In this document: positions 14,197 to 14,668 of the stretch, in pieces
Layout of the letters: each line of letters begins with the position of its first letter
Position numbering within the stretch: position 1 is the stretch's first letter
NCBI GenBank assembly: GCA_002390205.1
Contig: DGOV01000042.1
Location: forward strand, 1-14,668
Source of the DNA: Proteobacteria bacterium UBA4457
GTDB lineage: Bacteria; Pseudomonadota; Gammaproteobacteria; Ga0077536
DNA: 14,668 nucleotides
Direction: 5' to 3'
Notes under the pieces: model-generated
Seen by the model: only the letters and a program-made list of their open reading frames with translations
The model's database searches: none
What the model was told of the DNA's origin: nothing
Translations under genes and position numbers: made by a program

Positions 14197-14668
14197 ATGA
14201 ATACAGAAGTCGATTATAAAGTGATCGTTATTGGAGCTGGGTCATCAGGACTCTGTATGGCTATAAAGCTGAAAGAGCAGGGAATTGATGATCTTGTACT
14301 TTTAGACAAAGCCAGCGGGTTGGGAGGCACTTGGTATCATAACACTTATCCTGGCGCAGGGTGTGATGTCCAGTCACACTTGTATTCTTTTTCATTCGAA
14401 CCGAAACTAGATTGGTCGCAACCTTTTGGAGGCCAGAAAGAAATTCTTCAGTACTTAAATCACTGTGCCGACAAGTACGATATTCGTCGGCACATAAAAT
14501 TTAATACGGGCGTAAAAAAAGCTATTTGGAACGATGAGTTAAGCTGTTGGAAGGTGACAACGGAAGATGGCCAAACGTTGACTGCAACAGCAGTTGTGAG
14601 CGCTCTTGGAATGTTTAACAACGTGGTTTGGCCTAAAATTAAAGGGATGTCTGATTTCAAGGGAAAAA
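14197..14668 (+). CDS. Flavin-containing monooxygenase, Baeyer-Villiger type, N-terminal part (3' end outside window)
   Basis: The reading frame stays open from the ATG at 14197 to the window end (157 complete codons). The FAD-binding Rossmann motif is VIGAGSSG (11-18), then LGGTWYHNTYPGAGCDVQSHLYSFSF (42-67) and DWSQPF (72-77), the typical start of type I Baeyer-Villiger monooxygenases, with the linker SALGMF (135-140). F154-x-G156 near the end is probably the beginning of the family fingerprint F-x-G-x3-H-x3-W, cut by the window edge. Such enzymes use NADPH and oxygen to insert oxygen beside a ketone, giving an ester or lactone; full length would be about 500 or more residues. GGGAGA lies 6 bases before the ATG. 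A related N-hydroxylating or FMO-like enzyme is less likely but not excluded. Confidence 0.9.
   Translation, partial: MNTEVDYKVIVIGAGSSGLCMAIKLKEQGIDDLVLLDKASGLGGTWYHNTYPGAGCDVQSHLYSFSFEPKLDWSQPFGGQKEILQYLNHCADKYDIRRHIKFNTGVKKAIWNDELSCWKVTTEDGQTLTATAVVSALGMFNNVVWPKIKGMSDFKGK

Noticed and set aside
1805..14660. Minus-strand reading frames of 60-130 codons
   Set aside because: They lie antisense within or across clear + strand genes, show no recognisable domains and have no supporting ribosome sites.

Overview
The window is 14.7 kb of tightly packed, AT-leaning bacterial DNA. It holds fifteen protein genes, all on the + strand, the first and last cut by the window edges. No RNA gene, insertion sequence or CRISPR array was seen. 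The longest gap between genes is 140 bases. The gene families, the Shine-Dalgarno sites and the ATGA and TAATG overlaps suggest a gammaproteobacterial, perhaps marine, heterotroph. That assignment is inference from style and family resemblance, not from a marker gene.

Left block (1-5249): the C-terminal half of an LCAD-type acyl-CoA dehydrogenase; a malonyl-CoA-synthetase-like (MatB-type) acyl-CoA ligase; a single-domain MaoC hydratase overlapping by one base with a CitE-type beta-hydroxyacyl-CoA lyase; a haloalkane dehalogenase closely resembling LinB with every catalytic residue present; and a ketopantoate hydroxymethyltransferase (PanB).

Middle block (5250-10485): a 140-bp AT-rich gap with a 19-bp palindrome that looks like a repressor operator. 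It is followed by a TetR regulator coupled by a 4-base overlap to icmF, the fused B12-dependent isobutyryl-CoA mutase. After icmF come a BtuF-like corrinoid-binding-type protein with no export signal and a small four-cysteine DUF1289 protein.

Right block (10486-14668): a PaaG/isomerase-type crotonase, a zinc-free MDR reductase, a crotonase with both hydratase glutamates, an HMG-CoA-lyase family protein, and the N-terminal part of a Baeyer-Villiger-type flavin monooxygenase.

Together these look like one catabolic island. A substrate is opened by oxygenation (BVMO) and/or dehalogenation, activated to a CoA thioester, desaturated and hydrated. Its carbon skeleton is rearranged by IcmF, and it is cleaved by two different C-C lyases (CitE type and HMG-CoA-lyase type) into central metabolites. 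IcmF acts on branched or quaternary carbons, PanB makes (or in reverse could break) a gem-dimethyl carbon, and HMG-CoA lyase handles a tertiary carbon. A branched, terpenoid-like or gem-dimethyl substrate, possibly halogenated, is therefore the best guess. I do not recognise this exact gene combination as a described pathway. The substrate is not established by the sequence.
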